A DNA stretch of 64,000 nucleotides from positions 248,001 through 312,000 of the forward strand of contig NZ_SOHL01000013.1 in the NCBI RefSeq assembly GCF_004403985.1, given 5' to 3'. Made by a program: the position numbers and the translations under genes. Origin of the DNA: Cryobacterium gelidum. GTDB lineage: Bacteria > Actinomycetota > Actinomycetes > Actinomycetales > Microbacteriaceae. Numbering within the stretch: the stretch's first letter is position 1; every line of letters starts with the position of its first letter. The notes beneath the pieces are model-generated. The model was not told where the DNA came from. It worked only from the letters and a program-made list of their open reading frames with translations, and searched no databases. Below, piece after piece: positions 16,276-25,244 of the stretch.

Positions 16276-17034
16276 TTATTTGCGCGAGCGCTCGAGCGGA
16301 CGCTCGCTCTTTTCCCAGCCGCGCCGCGGCGGGCGCGATCCGGCACCCCGAGGGGCGTCCCGCGAACGGTAGACCACGTAGGGGCGCACGAGGTAGCCGA
16401 GCGGCGCCGAGAACACGTGCACCAGCCGGGTGAAGGGCCACAGCAGAAACAGAGCGGTCGCCGTGAGCACGTGCAGTTGGAAGAAGAACGGCACATCGCT
16501 CATGAGCGACGGGTCGGGCTGAAGACTGTACAGCGAGCGGATCCAGGGTGAGATCGACCCTCGATAGTCATACCCGCCGCCGAAGATCTGGTACAGCACG
16601 GTGGCCGTCGTGCCAAAGGTGATCGTGCTGGCCAGGAACACGTACATGACCTTGTCCATCACCGTTGTCACGAGTAACACCCGTTTGGTCAGGCGGCGGC
16701 GGTAGATCAAAATGGCGAGCCCGGCAACGGTGAGCACGGCCGCGAAACTGCCCAGCCAGGTAGCACCGAGGTGATACATGTGCTCGGTCACGCCGAAGAA
16801 TTCAAGCCACGGCTTAGGAATGAACAGGCCGACGACGTGCCCGCCGATCACCATGAGGATGCCGTAGTGGAACATGGGCGAGCCCCACCGCAGCAGCCGG
16901 TTCTCGTAGGTCTGGCTGGACCGGCTCGTCCAGCCGAACTGGTCGTAGCGGAAGCGCAGCAGATGCCCCACCACGAATACGCCAGAGGCGGCATAGGGAA
17001 AAGCGACCCAGAGCAGGTAATCCCAGGCGGTCAT
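16276..17034 (-). CDS. narI: Respiratory nitrate reductase gamma subunit NarI
   Basis: 252 aa membrane cytochrome b subunit with five hydrophobic segments. It oxidises menaquinol and passes electrons to NarH. Heme-ligand histidines can be placed in GHLLRFRYDQF, FHYGILMVIGGHVVGLF and the late QLHVLTATALFLLWPFTRLVHVF segment. The last 25 residues are unusually rich in Arg and Pro. The ATG overlaps the narJ stop by 4 nt. Confidence 0.95.
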   Translation of the reverse strand: MTAWDYLLWVAFPYAASGVFVVGHLLRFRYDQFGWTSRSSQTYENRLLRWGSPMFHYGILMVIGGHVVGLFIPKPWLEFFGVTEHMYHLGATWLGSFAAVLTVAGLAILIYRRRLTKRVLLVTTVMDKVMYVFLASTITFGTTATVLYQIFGGGYDYRGSISPWIRSLYSLQPDPSLMSDVPFFFQLHVLTATALFLLWPFTRLVHVFSAPLGYLVRPYVVYRSRDAPRGAGSRPPRRGWEKSERPLERSRK

Positions 17035-17756
17035 ACTCTCACATCTTCATTTGCGTGCGCGGAAAACGGTTTCAGATTGCCGAGGTAGGTCATTCCGACC
17101 GTCTCGGTCGGCGGCCCCTCGTTGACGAGGTTGAGGTAGCGTTCGCGGGTCTCGTCGTCGATCACGGGCAGCGACAGGCACACCGCCTCCACAAGGTGGG
17201 CGTAGGGACTGTCGAACTTCTCGAGCGCCGAACGCAACACCTCGATACCGTCGCGGTGCGCGGCGAGCAGTTCCTGCGCGATCAAAGAGTCGGAGAGCGC
17301 TGAGAATTCCAGCACCATCGGCAGGTAGTCGGGCAGTTCGTCGGCGTCAACCTGCCAGCCCGCGGCCCGGTAGGCCGCGACGAACCGCACGAGCGCCATG
17401 CCGCGGCGGCGGGTATCCCCGGCCGCATAGTAGGTGAGGTACGGGCAGCACTTGCGTTTCAGGTCGAACGTCGCGGTGAAGTGCGTTTCGAGCTGCTGCT
17501 GGCTGAGCGCGTTCACCGCGGTGAAAAAGGCTTGGAAGCTGCGGCGCAGCTCGCCGGGCAGATCCGCAACGGATTCCTCCACCAGCGAAAACTGCGCCCG
17601 CCGCTGGGGCGTGGGGTAGTCGAGCAGAATCGACGCCGCCATGTGCGCGATCACTCCTTGCTCGGGCGTCAGCGGAACGGCCGCGATCGCTCGCGGAGCC
17701 GTCTTGGGCGCCCGAAAGCCGAAGTTCATCCGTGCGCCGAGGGTGCCCACGTTCAT
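17031..17756 (-). CDS. narJ: Nitrate reductase assembly chaperone NarJ
   Basis: 241 aa TorD/NarJ-type chaperone that holds NarGH until the molybdenum cofactor is inserted. MAASILLDYPTPQRR near residue 40 and HFTATFDLKRKCCPYLTYY near 90-108 are typical of actinobacterial NarJ, and LPDYLPMVLEFSAL near 140 is the conserved core. The ATG overlaps the narH stop (ATGA). An alternative ATG exists at residue 10. Confidence 0.94.
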   Translation of the reverse strand: MNVGTLGARMNFGFRAPKTAPRAIAAVPLTPEQGVIAHMAASILLDYPTPQRRAQFSLVEESVADLPGELRRSFQAFFTAVNALSQQQLETHFTATFDLKRKCCPYLTYYAAGDTRRRGMALVRFVAAYRAAGWQVDADELPDYLPMVLEFSALSDSLIAQELLAAHRDGIEVLRSALEKFDSPYAHLVEAVCLSLPVIDDETRERYLNLVNEGPPTETVGMTYLGNLKPFSAHANEDVRV

Positions 17757-19420
17757 GCGGGGCTCCCGGCATCCGCTATCGGCGGGAACATGCCCTGGGG
17801 CGCTCCCTTACCGTTCCAGTTGAGCAGGTTGACCCGGCCCGGGGTGGTCGGCGCGGTCGCACTCGGGCGCCCGGTCATCGTGTTGTAGTTGTCGACCGTG
17901 GCGCCGAGCGGCATGCCGACGGTGTTGCCGTAGGGGCCACTGTGCCCGGCGGAGCCAGGCCCGCCCATGCCGGGGCCGCCGTCGGTGTCGAGCGAGCAGC
18001 CGAGCTCTTCGAGCTCCCGCGCGGTCTCGACGTGGGCCTTGGGAATGACGTAGCGATCTTCGTACTTGGCGATTGCCAGCAGCCGGTACATGGCGGTGAT
18101 GGTCTCACTGGTCATGCCGACCGCGTTCGGAATGCGCTCGTCGGGCTCGTTGCCGAGATTGATGTCACGCATGTAGGCGCGCATCGCGGCGAGCTTGCGC
18201 AGTGACAGCTCGACCGGAACGACGTCGCCGGCCGAGAACAGTCCGGCGAGGTATTCCACGGGAATGCGCAGCTTGTCGATCGCGGCGAACAGCGTGCGGG
18301 CGTCTTCCCCGTCGCTGCCCGAGTTGCTCACAACGTCGACGACCGGCGAGAGCGGGGGGATGTACCAGACCATGGGCATGGTGCGGTATTCCGGGTGCAG
18401 CGGCAGGGCGATCTCGTACTCGGAGATGAGCTTGTAGATCGGACTGTTCTGGGCGGCTTCGATCCAGTCGTCGGCCATGCCCTCCGCCTTGGCGGCGGCG
18501 ATGACCTCGGGGTCGAACGGGTCGAGAAAGCAGGCGCGTTGGGCGTCAAGCAGATCCTGATCATTTTCGATCGAGGCCGCGGCGAGCACCGCGTCGGCGT
18601 CGTAGAGCATGAGGCCCAGGTAACGCAGGCGTCCGACACAGGTTTCGGAGCAGATGGTGGGTTTACCCTGCTCGATCAATGGGTAGCACAGCGTGCACTT
18701 CTCGGCCTTGCCCGTTTTGTGGTTGAAGTACACCTTCTTATAGGGGCAGGCGGAGACGCACATGCGCCAGCCGCGGCACCCGTCTTCGTCCACGAGCACG
18801 ATGCCGTCTTCTTCACGCTTGTACATGGCACCGGAGGGGCAGGCCGCCACGCAGGCGGGGTTGAGGCAGTGCTCGCAGATGCGCGGCAGGTAGAACATGA
18901 AGGTCTCTTCGAACTCCATCTTCACGTGCTCGCTCATCGTGGCGAGAATCGGGTCCTGCGCGGCAGTTTCCTGCGAGCCGCCGAGATTGTCGTCCCAGTT
19001 GCCCGACCATTTGATGTCCATGTCCTGGCCGGTCAGGAGCGACTTCGGGCGTGCGACCGGGCTTTGTGTGCCGGCCGGGGCGGTGGTGAGCATGTCGTAG
19101 TCGTAGGTCCACGGCTCGTAATAGTCGTCGATTTGCGGCAGATTCGGGTTGTTGAAGATCTGCGAGAGCTTCTTCAGGCGTCCGCCGGCCTTCAGCTGCA
19201 GCCGGCCGCGCTTGTTACGCACCCAGCCGCCCTTCCACTTCTCCTGGTTCTCGTACTCGCGCGGGTAGCCGATGCCGGGCCGCGTCTCCACGTTGTTGAA
19301 CCAGGCGTACTCCACACCGGTACGGTTGGTCCACACCTGCTTACAGGTGACGGAGCAGGTGTGACACCCGATGCACTTGTCGAGGTTCATGATCATCGAC
19401 ATCTGGGCCATGACACGCAC
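17753..19420 (-). CDS. narH: Respiratory nitrate reductase beta subunit NarH
   Basis: 555 aa iron-sulfur subunit. Four cysteine groups bind three [4Fe-4S] and one [3Fe-4S] cluster: CIGCHTCSVTC (about 19-29), CEHCLNPACVAACP, CRGWRMCVSACP (Trp in place of one Cys, giving the [3Fe-4S] site) and CTLCYP with CSETC. The GTG at 19420 overlaps the last base of the narG stop (TAGTG) and gives the N-terminus VRVMAQMSM, as in other actinobacterial NarH. The open frame running further upstream is antiparallel-phase noise inside narG. Confidence 0.96.
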   Translation of the reverse strand: MRVMAQMSMIMNLDKCIGCHTCSVTCKQVWTNRTGVEYAWFNNVETRPGIGYPREYENQEKWKGGWVRNKRGRLQLKAGGRLKKLSQIFNNPNLPQIDDYYEPWTYDYDMLTTAPAGTQSPVARPKSLLTGQDMDIKWSGNWDDNLGGSQETAAQDPILATMSEHVKMEFEETFMFYLPRICEHCLNPACVAACPSGAMYKREEDGIVLVDEDGCRGWRMCVSACPYKKVYFNHKTGKAEKCTLCYPLIEQGKPTICSETCVGRLRYLGLMLYDADAVLAAASIENDQDLLDAQRACFLDPFDPEVIAAAKAEGMADDWIEAAQNSPIYKLISEYEIALPLHPEYRTMPMVWYIPPLSPVVDVVSNSGSDGEDARTLFAAIDKLRIPVEYLAGLFSAGDVVPVELSLRKLAAMRAYMRDINLGNEPDERIPNAVGMTSETITAMYRLLAIAKYEDRYVIPKAHVETARELEELGCSLDTDGGPGMGGPGSAGHSGPYGNTVGMPLGATVDNYNTMTGRPSATAPTTPGRVNLLNWNGKGAPQGMFPPIADAGSPA

Positions 19421-22400
19421 TAGTAGTCCACTTTCTGGCTGCGACGACGAATCACGGTGACCTCGTCGCGTTGGTTTCCGGTCGGGCCGAGGTAGTTGAA
19501 GGCGAAGGACAGCTGGGCGTAGCCGCCGATCAGGTGGCTGGGTTTCAAGAGGATGCGGGTCAGCGAGTTGTTGGTGCCGCCGCGCATGCCGCTGGTTTCG
19601 GCGACCGGCACGTTGATGGTGCGGTCCTTCGCGTGGTACATGTACACGGTGCCCTCCGGCATGCGGTGCGAGACGATCGCTCGCGCCACGACGACGCCGT
19701 TGCGGTTGTACGACTCGATCCACTCGTTGTCGCGCACCCCGATCTTGTCGGCGTCCTGCGGGCTCATCCAGATGGTCGGCCCGCCGCGGGAGAGCGACAA
19801 CATAAGCAGGTTGTCCTGGTATTCGGAGTGGATCGACCACTTCGAGTGCGGGGTCAGGTAGCGCACGGCGACTTCGGCATGACCCGCGGAACCCGTCGCC
19901 CCGGACGCGGTCGTGGCGCCGACGATCGAGTCGTCGAACAACCGGTGCATATCCAGCGGCGGCCGAAAAATGGGTAGCTGTTCGCCCAATTCGATCATCC
20001 AGTCGTGGTCCAGGTAGAAATGCTGACGGCCGGTGAGGGTGTGCCAGGGCTTCAGGTGCTCGACGTTGATGGTGAAGGCGCTGTAGCGGCGGCCACCGTG
20101 CTCGGAACCGGACCATTCCGGGGAGGTGAGCACCGGAACCGGCGCCCCCTGCACATCCGGGTAGCTGAATCGGCGGCCCTCGTTGTCGCTGGCGAGGTGG
20201 GCAAGCTTGACGCCCGTACGTTCCTCGAGCTGCCGAAAACCCTGCGTGCCGAGACGGCCGTTGGTGGTGCCGGAGAGGGCTAGTACCATTTCGCAGGCAT
20301 GGATCGCGGTCGACAGGCGTGGGCGGCCAGCGGCCGGCCCGCTGGCCACCAGGCCGTTCTTCTTGCCGAGGTAGTCGACCTCCACGTCGGGGTTGAATTT
20401 CACCCCCTTGGTGACCATGCCTTCCGCGGCGGTGAGCGGGCCGAGCGCGCCGAGCTGCGCGGCGAACGCCGGGTAGTCCCGTTCCACCACGACGAGCCTC
20501 GGCATGGTGACGCCGGGAATGAGCGGCTGATCGTTCAAGACCGTTCCGTGCGGGGTGGCCATGGCGTCGGGCGTGTCATGTTGCAGCGGCGCCGCGACGA
20601 GGTCTTTACGCACGCCGAGGTGGGTCTGTGACATTTCGGAGATCTTCGCTGCGAGCACGTGGAAGATGTCGAAGTCGGTCTTGGCCTGCCACGGCGGCGC
20701 GATCGCCGGGTTGAAGGAGTGGATGAACGGATGCATGTCCGTCGTCGAGAGGTCATTCTTCTCGTACCAGGTGGCCGGCGGCAAGACGACGTCGCTGTAG
20801 ATGGTCGTCGAAGTCATGCGGAAGTCGCTCGTGACCATCAGGTCGAGCTTGCCCTCCGGCGCGCTTTCGTGCCATTTCATGGTTTTCGGGCGGCGAGCCG
20901 GCATCGACTCGACGGCGCGCACGGCGGAGGGCGCCCCGAGCAGGTGCTTGAGGAAGTATTCGTTGCCCTTGCCGGAGGAGCCGAGCACGTTGGCCCGCCA
21001 CACCACGAGCACGCGCGGAAAGTTCTCGGGCGCATCCGGGTCTTCACACGAGAACTCCAGCGAGCCGTCCCTCAGCGAATCGACCACGTATTCCGCTGGC
21101 TCCCGGCCCGCGGCTGCGGCGTCGTCGACGAGGTCGAGCGAGCTGCGGTTGAAGGTGGGGTAGCTGGGCATCCAGCCGCGCTTGGCCGATTCGACCAGGC
21201 AGTCAGCGGTGGTGCGGTCCGCAAACGTGCCGCTACCGAGCGGGCTCGCGAGGGTGTCGGCGGAGAGTCCGTCGTAGCGCCACTGGTCGGTGGCGAGGTA
21301 GAAGAACCCGGTGCCGATCATCTGGCGCGGCGGGCGTACCCAGTCCAGGCCGAAGGCGTACTGGCCGTACCCAGTGAGGGGGCGCACCTTCTCCTGGCCA
21401 ACATAGTGGGCCCAGCCGCCGCCGTTGACGCCCTGGCAGCCGGTCATGGTGGTGAGCGCGAGAAATGCGCGGTAGATGGTGTCGGAGTGGAACCAGTGGT
21501 TGGTGCCGGCACCCATCAGAATCATCGAGCGCCCCTGCGAGTCCTCGGCATTCTGCGCGAATTCACGACCGATACGTGCGGCGGCCTGCCACGGCACCGA
21601 GGTGATCTCTTCCTGCCAGGCCGGGGTGCCCGGCGTCGACGCGTCGTCGTAGCCGGTGGGCCACACGCCTGGCAGGCCGGGGCGGCCGACGCCGTACTGC
21701 GCGAGCAGCAGGTCGAATACCGTCGTCACCAGCACACCAGCGACGACGCGAACGGGCACGCCGCGGCGTACGATTCCGGCCGCTCCAGCGTGCTGTTGGC
21801 CCGCAGTATCGTGCTCGGCGTCGGGCGTGACGTCGAAGCGGGGCAGGTCGATCGCAACGGAGTGGCCGTCGTAGTCGGGGGCATCCGCTATCGAGAGCAG
21901 CGGGTCGCGCCCCTCGAGGTCGAGGTTCCACTTGCCGTTGTCGGCCTCGCTGAACCGGTGGCCGATCGAGCCGTTCGGCACGAAGGGCTCGCCGTTCTCA
22001 TCGAGCATGACGGTCTTGAAGGCGGCACTCGACACGGATGCGTCGGTGCCGGGCAGTGCGTCGGCCGTGAGGAATTTGCCGGGAACCCAGGCGTCCTGGC
22101 GCGGGGTGAGTGCGATCAGGTAGGACGAGTCGCTGAATTTCTTCATGTACTCGACGAAGCGCGGCGTGCGCCGGTCGACCAGGAATTCCTTGAGCACGAC
22201 GTGACCCATGGCGAGGGCGAGGGCGCCGTCGGTACCGGGATGCACGGCGAGCCACTCGTCGGCGAACTTGGAGTTGTCGGCGTAGTCGGGCGAAACGGTG
22301 ACGACCTTCTGGCCGCGATAGCGGGCCTCGACCATGAAGTGGGCGTCGGGGGTGCGGGTGACGGGGACGTTGGAGCCCCACATCATGAGGTAGCTGGAGT

Positions 22401-23208
22401 TCCACCAGTCGGCGGACTCCGGCACGTCGGTCTGGTCGCCGAACACCTGCGGGCTGGCCACCGGCAGGTCGGCGTACCAGTCGTAGAACGAGAGCATGGT
22501 GCCGCCGAGCAGCGAGATGAATCGGTTGCCGACGCCCTGCGACACGATCGACATGGCCGGAATCGGACTGAAGCCGACGACCCGGTCCGGGCCGAAGGTC
22601 TTGATGGTGTGCACGTGGGCGGCGGCGACAATTTCGGCGGCTTCGTCCCAGCTGGCACGCACCAGTCCGCCCTGGCCGCGGGCGCTCTTGTACTGTCGTG
22701 CGGTCTCGGGGTTGCCGGTGATCTCCGCCCAGGCGAGCACCGGGTCGCCCAGGCGGGCCTTCGCCTCCCGGTAGAGGTTCAGCAGCACGCCGCGCACGTA
22801 GGGGTAGCGCACCCGGGTGGGCGAGTAGGTGTACCAACTGAACGCGGCACCGCGGGGGCAGCCGCGGGGTTCGTATTCGGGGCTGTCCGGGCCGACACTG
22901 GGATAGTCGGTCTGCTGGGTTTCCCAGGTGATGATGCCGTCTTTGACGTACACCTTCCAGGAGCAGCTGCCGGTGCAGTTCACTCCGTGGGTGCTGCGCA
23001 CCTCCTTGTCGTGCGTCCAGCGGTCACGGTAGAACGTGTCGGCGCCGCGACCGCCGTCCTTGAAGACGCTGCGCAGGTCTTCGCTGGTTTCGCCGCGGCG
23101 CAGAAAACGGCCGAGCTTGAGCAGCGAGTCGGCGACCGGACCATCGGTGCCTGGCTTGGTCGAAATGCTCTTTGAGATGCGTGTGTTTGTGCCTGTGCGC
23201 GTTTTCAC
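19420..23208 (-). CDS. narG: Respiratory nitrate reductase alpha subunit NarG
   Basis: 1262 aa catalytic subunit, which reduces nitrate to nitrite at a bis-MGD molybdenum centre on the cytoplasmic face. HGVNCTGSCSWKVYVKDG and the later RGCPRGA form the FS0 cluster site (His plus three Cys). MMWGSNVPVTRTPDAHF and the GVNGGGWAHYVGQEKVRP stretch bind cofactor. The GTG at 23208 was preferred to an upstream start because AAGGGG lies 6 nt before it. A twin-arginine signal is absent, as expected. First gene of narGHJI. The regulator 23354-24028 points the same way just upstream. Confidence 0.95.
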   Translation of the reverse strand: MKTRTGTNTRISKSISTKPGTDGPVADSLLKLGRFLRRGETSEDLRSVFKDGGRGADTFYRDRWTHDKEVRSTHGVNCTGSCSWKVYVKDGIITWETQQTDYPSVGPDSPEYEPRGCPRGAAFSWYTYSPTRVRYPYVRGVLLNLYREAKARLGDPVLAWAEITGNPETARQYKSARGQGGLVRASWDEAAEIVAAAHVHTIKTFGPDRVVGFSPIPAMSIVSQGVGNRFISLLGGTMLSFYDWYADLPVASPQVFGDQTDVPESADWWNSSYLMMWGSNVPVTRTPDAHFMVEARYRGQKVVTVSPDYADNSKFADEWLAVHPGTDGALALAMGHVVLKEFLVDRRTPRFVEYMKKFSDSSYLIALTPRQDAWVPGKFLTADALPGTDASVSSAAFKTVMLDENGEPFVPNGSIGHRFSEADNGKWNLDLEGRDPLLSIADAPDYDGHSVAIDLPRFDVTPDAEHDTAGQQHAGAAGIVRRGVPVRVVAGVLVTTVFDLLLAQYGVGRPGLPGVWPTGYDDASTPGTPAWQEEITSVPWQAAARIGREFAQNAEDSQGRSMILMGAGTNHWFHSDTIYRAFLALTTMTGCQGVNGGGWAHYVGQEKVRPLTGYGQYAFGLDWVRPPRQMIGTGFFYLATDQWRYDGLSADTLASPLGSGTFADRTTADCLVESAKRGWMPSYPTFNRSSLDLVDDAAAAGREPAEYVVDSLRDGSLEFSCEDPDAPENFPRVLVVWRANVLGSSGKGNEYFLKHLLGAPSAVRAVESMPARRPKTMKWHESAPEGKLDLMVTSDFRMTSTTIYSDVVLPPATWYEKNDLSTTDMHPFIHSFNPAIAPPWQAKTDFDIFHVLAAKISEMSQTHLGVRKDLVAAPLQHDTPDAMATPHGTVLNDQPLIPGVTMPRLVVVERDYPAFAAQLGALGPLTAAEGMVTKGVKFNPDVEVDYLGKKNGLVASGPAAGRPRLSTAIHACEMVLALSGTTNGRLGTQGFRQLEERTGVKLAHLASDNEGRRFSYPDVQGAPVPVLTSPEWSGSEHGGRRYSAFTINVEHLKPWHTLTGRQHFYLDHDWMIELGEQLPIFRPPLDMHRLFDDSIVGATTASGATGSAGHAEVAVRYLTPHSKWSIHSEYQDNLLMLSLSRGGPTIWMSPQDADKIGVRDNEWIESYNRNGVVVARAIVSHRMPEGTVYMYHAKDRTINVPVAETSGMRGGTNNSLTRILLKPSHLIGGYAQLSFAFNYLGPTGNQRDEVTVIRRRSQKVDY

Positions 23209-23353
23209 GACTGCCCCTTGCCTGGCGGGGAGTGCCGCAGCGGCACCCACCCTCAGATCAAGCTTCGCCGCCCACCCAAACGCCTACAACCGCAAACGAC
23301 CGTGAATAATGCTTCCCCGCCCAGTAGAGCCCACGAGAGCGACGGAAGCGCCG

Positions 23354-24028
23354 CTAGGCACCCGTTCCGGGGACACTTTTGACGTTCTCGCGCTCGATTG
23401 ACGCGGCCATCACGTCGATCACGCAGAGGTGGGGGGCATCGATCAGGTTGAGGCCGACCGCGCGCAACGGACCGTCGGCCTGCTCGAGTACGCCCTGAAT
23501 CAGCCGGTAGTGCACACCGCAGACCTCCGGGTGCTCCTTGACCATCTCCGAATATGGGCAGTCGTGCAGGTTCAACTGCTCGCCGTCCGCGGATCGGCTG
23601 GCGTCGAAGCCGGCCTGGTCGAGGTGGTCGTCGAGCGCGTCGAGCTGCCGCTGTACGTCGGGACCAAAGCAGCCGGCTGGCGCTGGCTGGTTACTCTGCA
23701 GCAGCGGAAGCATCTTTCGCAGCTGTTGGGCACGTTCCTGCGCGGCCTCGATTTTGCGAGCTCGAATCGACCCGAGTTCAATACTGACCCCGCCCGCGGC
23801 GCTGTACAGCATCTTCGGGCGGCCCTTGCTCTCACGCGTTTCCGGCGAGCACGTGACGAAACCGTCGTTGATCAGCCGATCGAGGTGTTCCCTGGCCGTG
23901 TTGTGGTGCAGGCCGGCGGCCTCGGCCAGGTCATTCACCGTCATCGTTCCACGACTCTGCAGCTGATACAGCAGGTTCATGCGACTCAGGCTGGCGAGCG
24001 TCTTGTAACTCGGAGGTTGGGCGGCCAT
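23354..24028 (-). CDS. SufR-like winged-helix regulator with Cys cluster (putative nar regulator)
   Basis: 224 aa. Residues 8-75 are an ArsR/DeoR-type winged helix (VNDLAEAAGLHHNTAREHL). The C-terminal part holds Cys157, Cys170 and Cys202 in the order CPYSEMVKEHPEVC ... HLCVID, the arrangement that binds an Fe-S cluster in SufR. It lies directly upstream of narG, so an oxygen- or NO-sensitive switch for nitrate respiration is a reasonable guess. The ATG at 24028 is preferred over a GTG at 24061, because a palindrome and a -10 box lie between the two. A paralogue is at 27630. Confidence 0.85.
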   Translation of the reverse strand: MAAQPPSYKTLASLSRMNLLYQLQSRGTMTVNDLAEAAGLHHNTAREHLDRLINDGFVTCSPETRESKGRPKMLYSAAGGVSIELGSIRARKIEAAQERAQQLRKMLPLLQSNQPAPAGCFGPDVQRQLDALDDHLDQAGFDASRSADGEQLNLHDCPYSEMVKEHPEVCGVHYRLIQGVLEQADGPLRAVGLNLIDAPHLCVIDVMAASIERENVKSVPGTGA

Positions 24029-24033
24029 GACAC

Positions 24034-24053
24034 CATTATGTCTTTTCACAATG
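24034..24053 (-). promoter_or_regulatory. Operator-like palindrome and leaderless promoter of the SufR-like gene
   Basis: On the minus strand CATTGTG-N6-CATAATG is a near-perfect inverted repeat (one mismatch). CATAAT at its end fits a -10 box placed 6 nt before the ATG at 24028, and no ribosome-binding site is seen. The arrangement suggests a leaderless, autoregulated transcript. Confidence 0.5.
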
Positions 24054-24114
24054 GGTGACACCGAGAGACGACGAGTTTGCTACCCCTCTATCCACTCCCA
24101 GTTTGAAAGGAAAT

Positions 24115-24128
24115 CTTTGCAAACAAAG
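24115..24128. promoter_or_regulatory. Palindrome upstream of the 2-oxoacid dehydrogenase operon
   Basis: CTTTG-CAAA-CAAAG is a perfect 5-bp inverted repeat, 43 bp before the E1 alpha ATG. It may be a regulator site. No partner is identified. Confidence 0.3.
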
Positions 24129-24170
24129 CGTTAGGCTTAATGGACGTAGTCAGCAGGAAAGTGGGACCAC

Positions 24171-25244
24171 ATGGCGACCAAAGCCCGCACGCGAGCGAAG
24201 CAAGTCGACGCTCAGGGCGGTGACCCCGCCGGTACACTGCGTGACTATTACGAACAGATGTCACTGGTGCGGGCCTTCGAGCTGCGCTCCGGTGAGATGT
24301 ATGCCCGGGCCAAGATCGGCGGCTACTGCCACCTGAACCTTGGCGAGGAAGCCACGGTGGTCGGTCTGATGGCCGCCATCGAAGCCCGAGATTACCTGTT
24401 CACCGGCTATCGCGACCACGGCTACGCCCTGCTGCGCGGCCTCTCACCCGAGCGCGTGATGGCCGAGCTGTTCGGCAAGACCACCGGCGTGTCGGGCGGA
24501 CGCGGCGGCTCCATGCACCTTTTCGACGCCGAAACGCGACTGTTCGGCGGCTACGGCATCGTCGGCGGCCAGATTCCCCCGGCGACCGGTGCCGCGCTCG
24601 CCCTGAAATATCAGGAATCGGCCGGCCCCGATGCAGCCGCCGTGATGTGCCTGCTCGGCGACGGCACGACCAACATCGGCGCGTTCCACGAATCGCTCAA
24701 CCTCGCCGGCCTCTGGAAGCTGCCGATCGTGTACGTGATCGTCAATAATGGGCTCGGTATGGGTACGACGGTGGAGAAGGCATCCGCTGAACCGGAGCTG
24801 TACAAGCGCGCCGCCTCGTACCGCATGCCCGGCCTGCGGGTCGACGGCGACGATGTGCTCGCCGTACGCGACGCCGCCCGCGATGCGCTCCAGCAGGCCC
24901 GTGAGTCGCGCCAGCCGGTACTACTCGAGGTCATGTGCTACCGCCTGCGCGGCCATTCTGTGGTCGATCCGGCCCGCTACCGCTCCCCCGAAGACACCAC
25001 GATCGCCCAGCAGTCCGACCCGGTGCCGAGCTTTCGCGCCGAGCTGATCGCCTCCGGCGTGCTCAGCGAAGCGGATGCCACCGCCATCGACGAGGCCGCC
25101 GATGCGCGGGTCACCGAGGCGGTCACCTTCGCCGAGGAAAGCCCGGAGCCCGACCCCGACGACCTGTTCGCGTATGTGTACGCGACAGCGGTGGCGAATG
25201 CGCCATCCGCTCTGCCCGGAGAACCCGTTATGGATGCGCTGTGA
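24171..25244 (+). CDS. pdhA: 2-oxoacid (pyruvate/acetoin) dehydrogenase E1 alpha
   Basis: 357 aa thiamine-diphosphate subunit of a pyruvate-, acetoin- or branched-chain-type dehydrogenase complex. The TPP motif is LLGDGTTNIGAFHESLNLA ... VNN near 165-195. FTGYRDHGYALLRG and GRGGSMHLF are E1 alpha marks, with the phosphorylation-loop region YRSPEDTT later. AGGAAAG precedes the ATG. The stop overlaps the E1 beta GTG. GYGIVGGQIP favours the pyruvate/acetoin group over branched-chain, but the substrate is not proven. Confidence 0.9.
   Translation: MATKARTRAKQVDAQGGDPAGTLRDYYEQMSLVRAFELRSGEMYARAKIGGYCHLNLGEEATVVGLMAAIEARDYLFTGYRDHGYALLRGLSPERVMAELFGKTTGVSGGRGGSMHLFDAETRLFGGYGIVGGQIPPATGAALALKYQESAGPDAAAVMCLLGDGTTNIGAFHESLNLAGLWKLPIVYVIVNNGLGMGTTVEKASAEPELYKRAASYRMPGLRVDGDDVLAVRDAARDALQQARESRQPVLLEVMCYRLRGHSVVDPARYRSPEDTTIAQQSDPVPSFRAELIASGVLSEADATAIDEAADARVTEAVTFAEESPEPDPDDLFAYVYATAVANAPSALPGEPVMDAL

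Noticed and set aside
19421-20116. N-terminal extension of narH
   Set aside because: The upstream part is out-of-phase narG. The conserved NarH start is the GTG at 19420.
20659-23175. An 838-codon plus-strand frame inside narG
   Set aside because: Mirror frame of narG codons, without domains or a ribosome-binding site.
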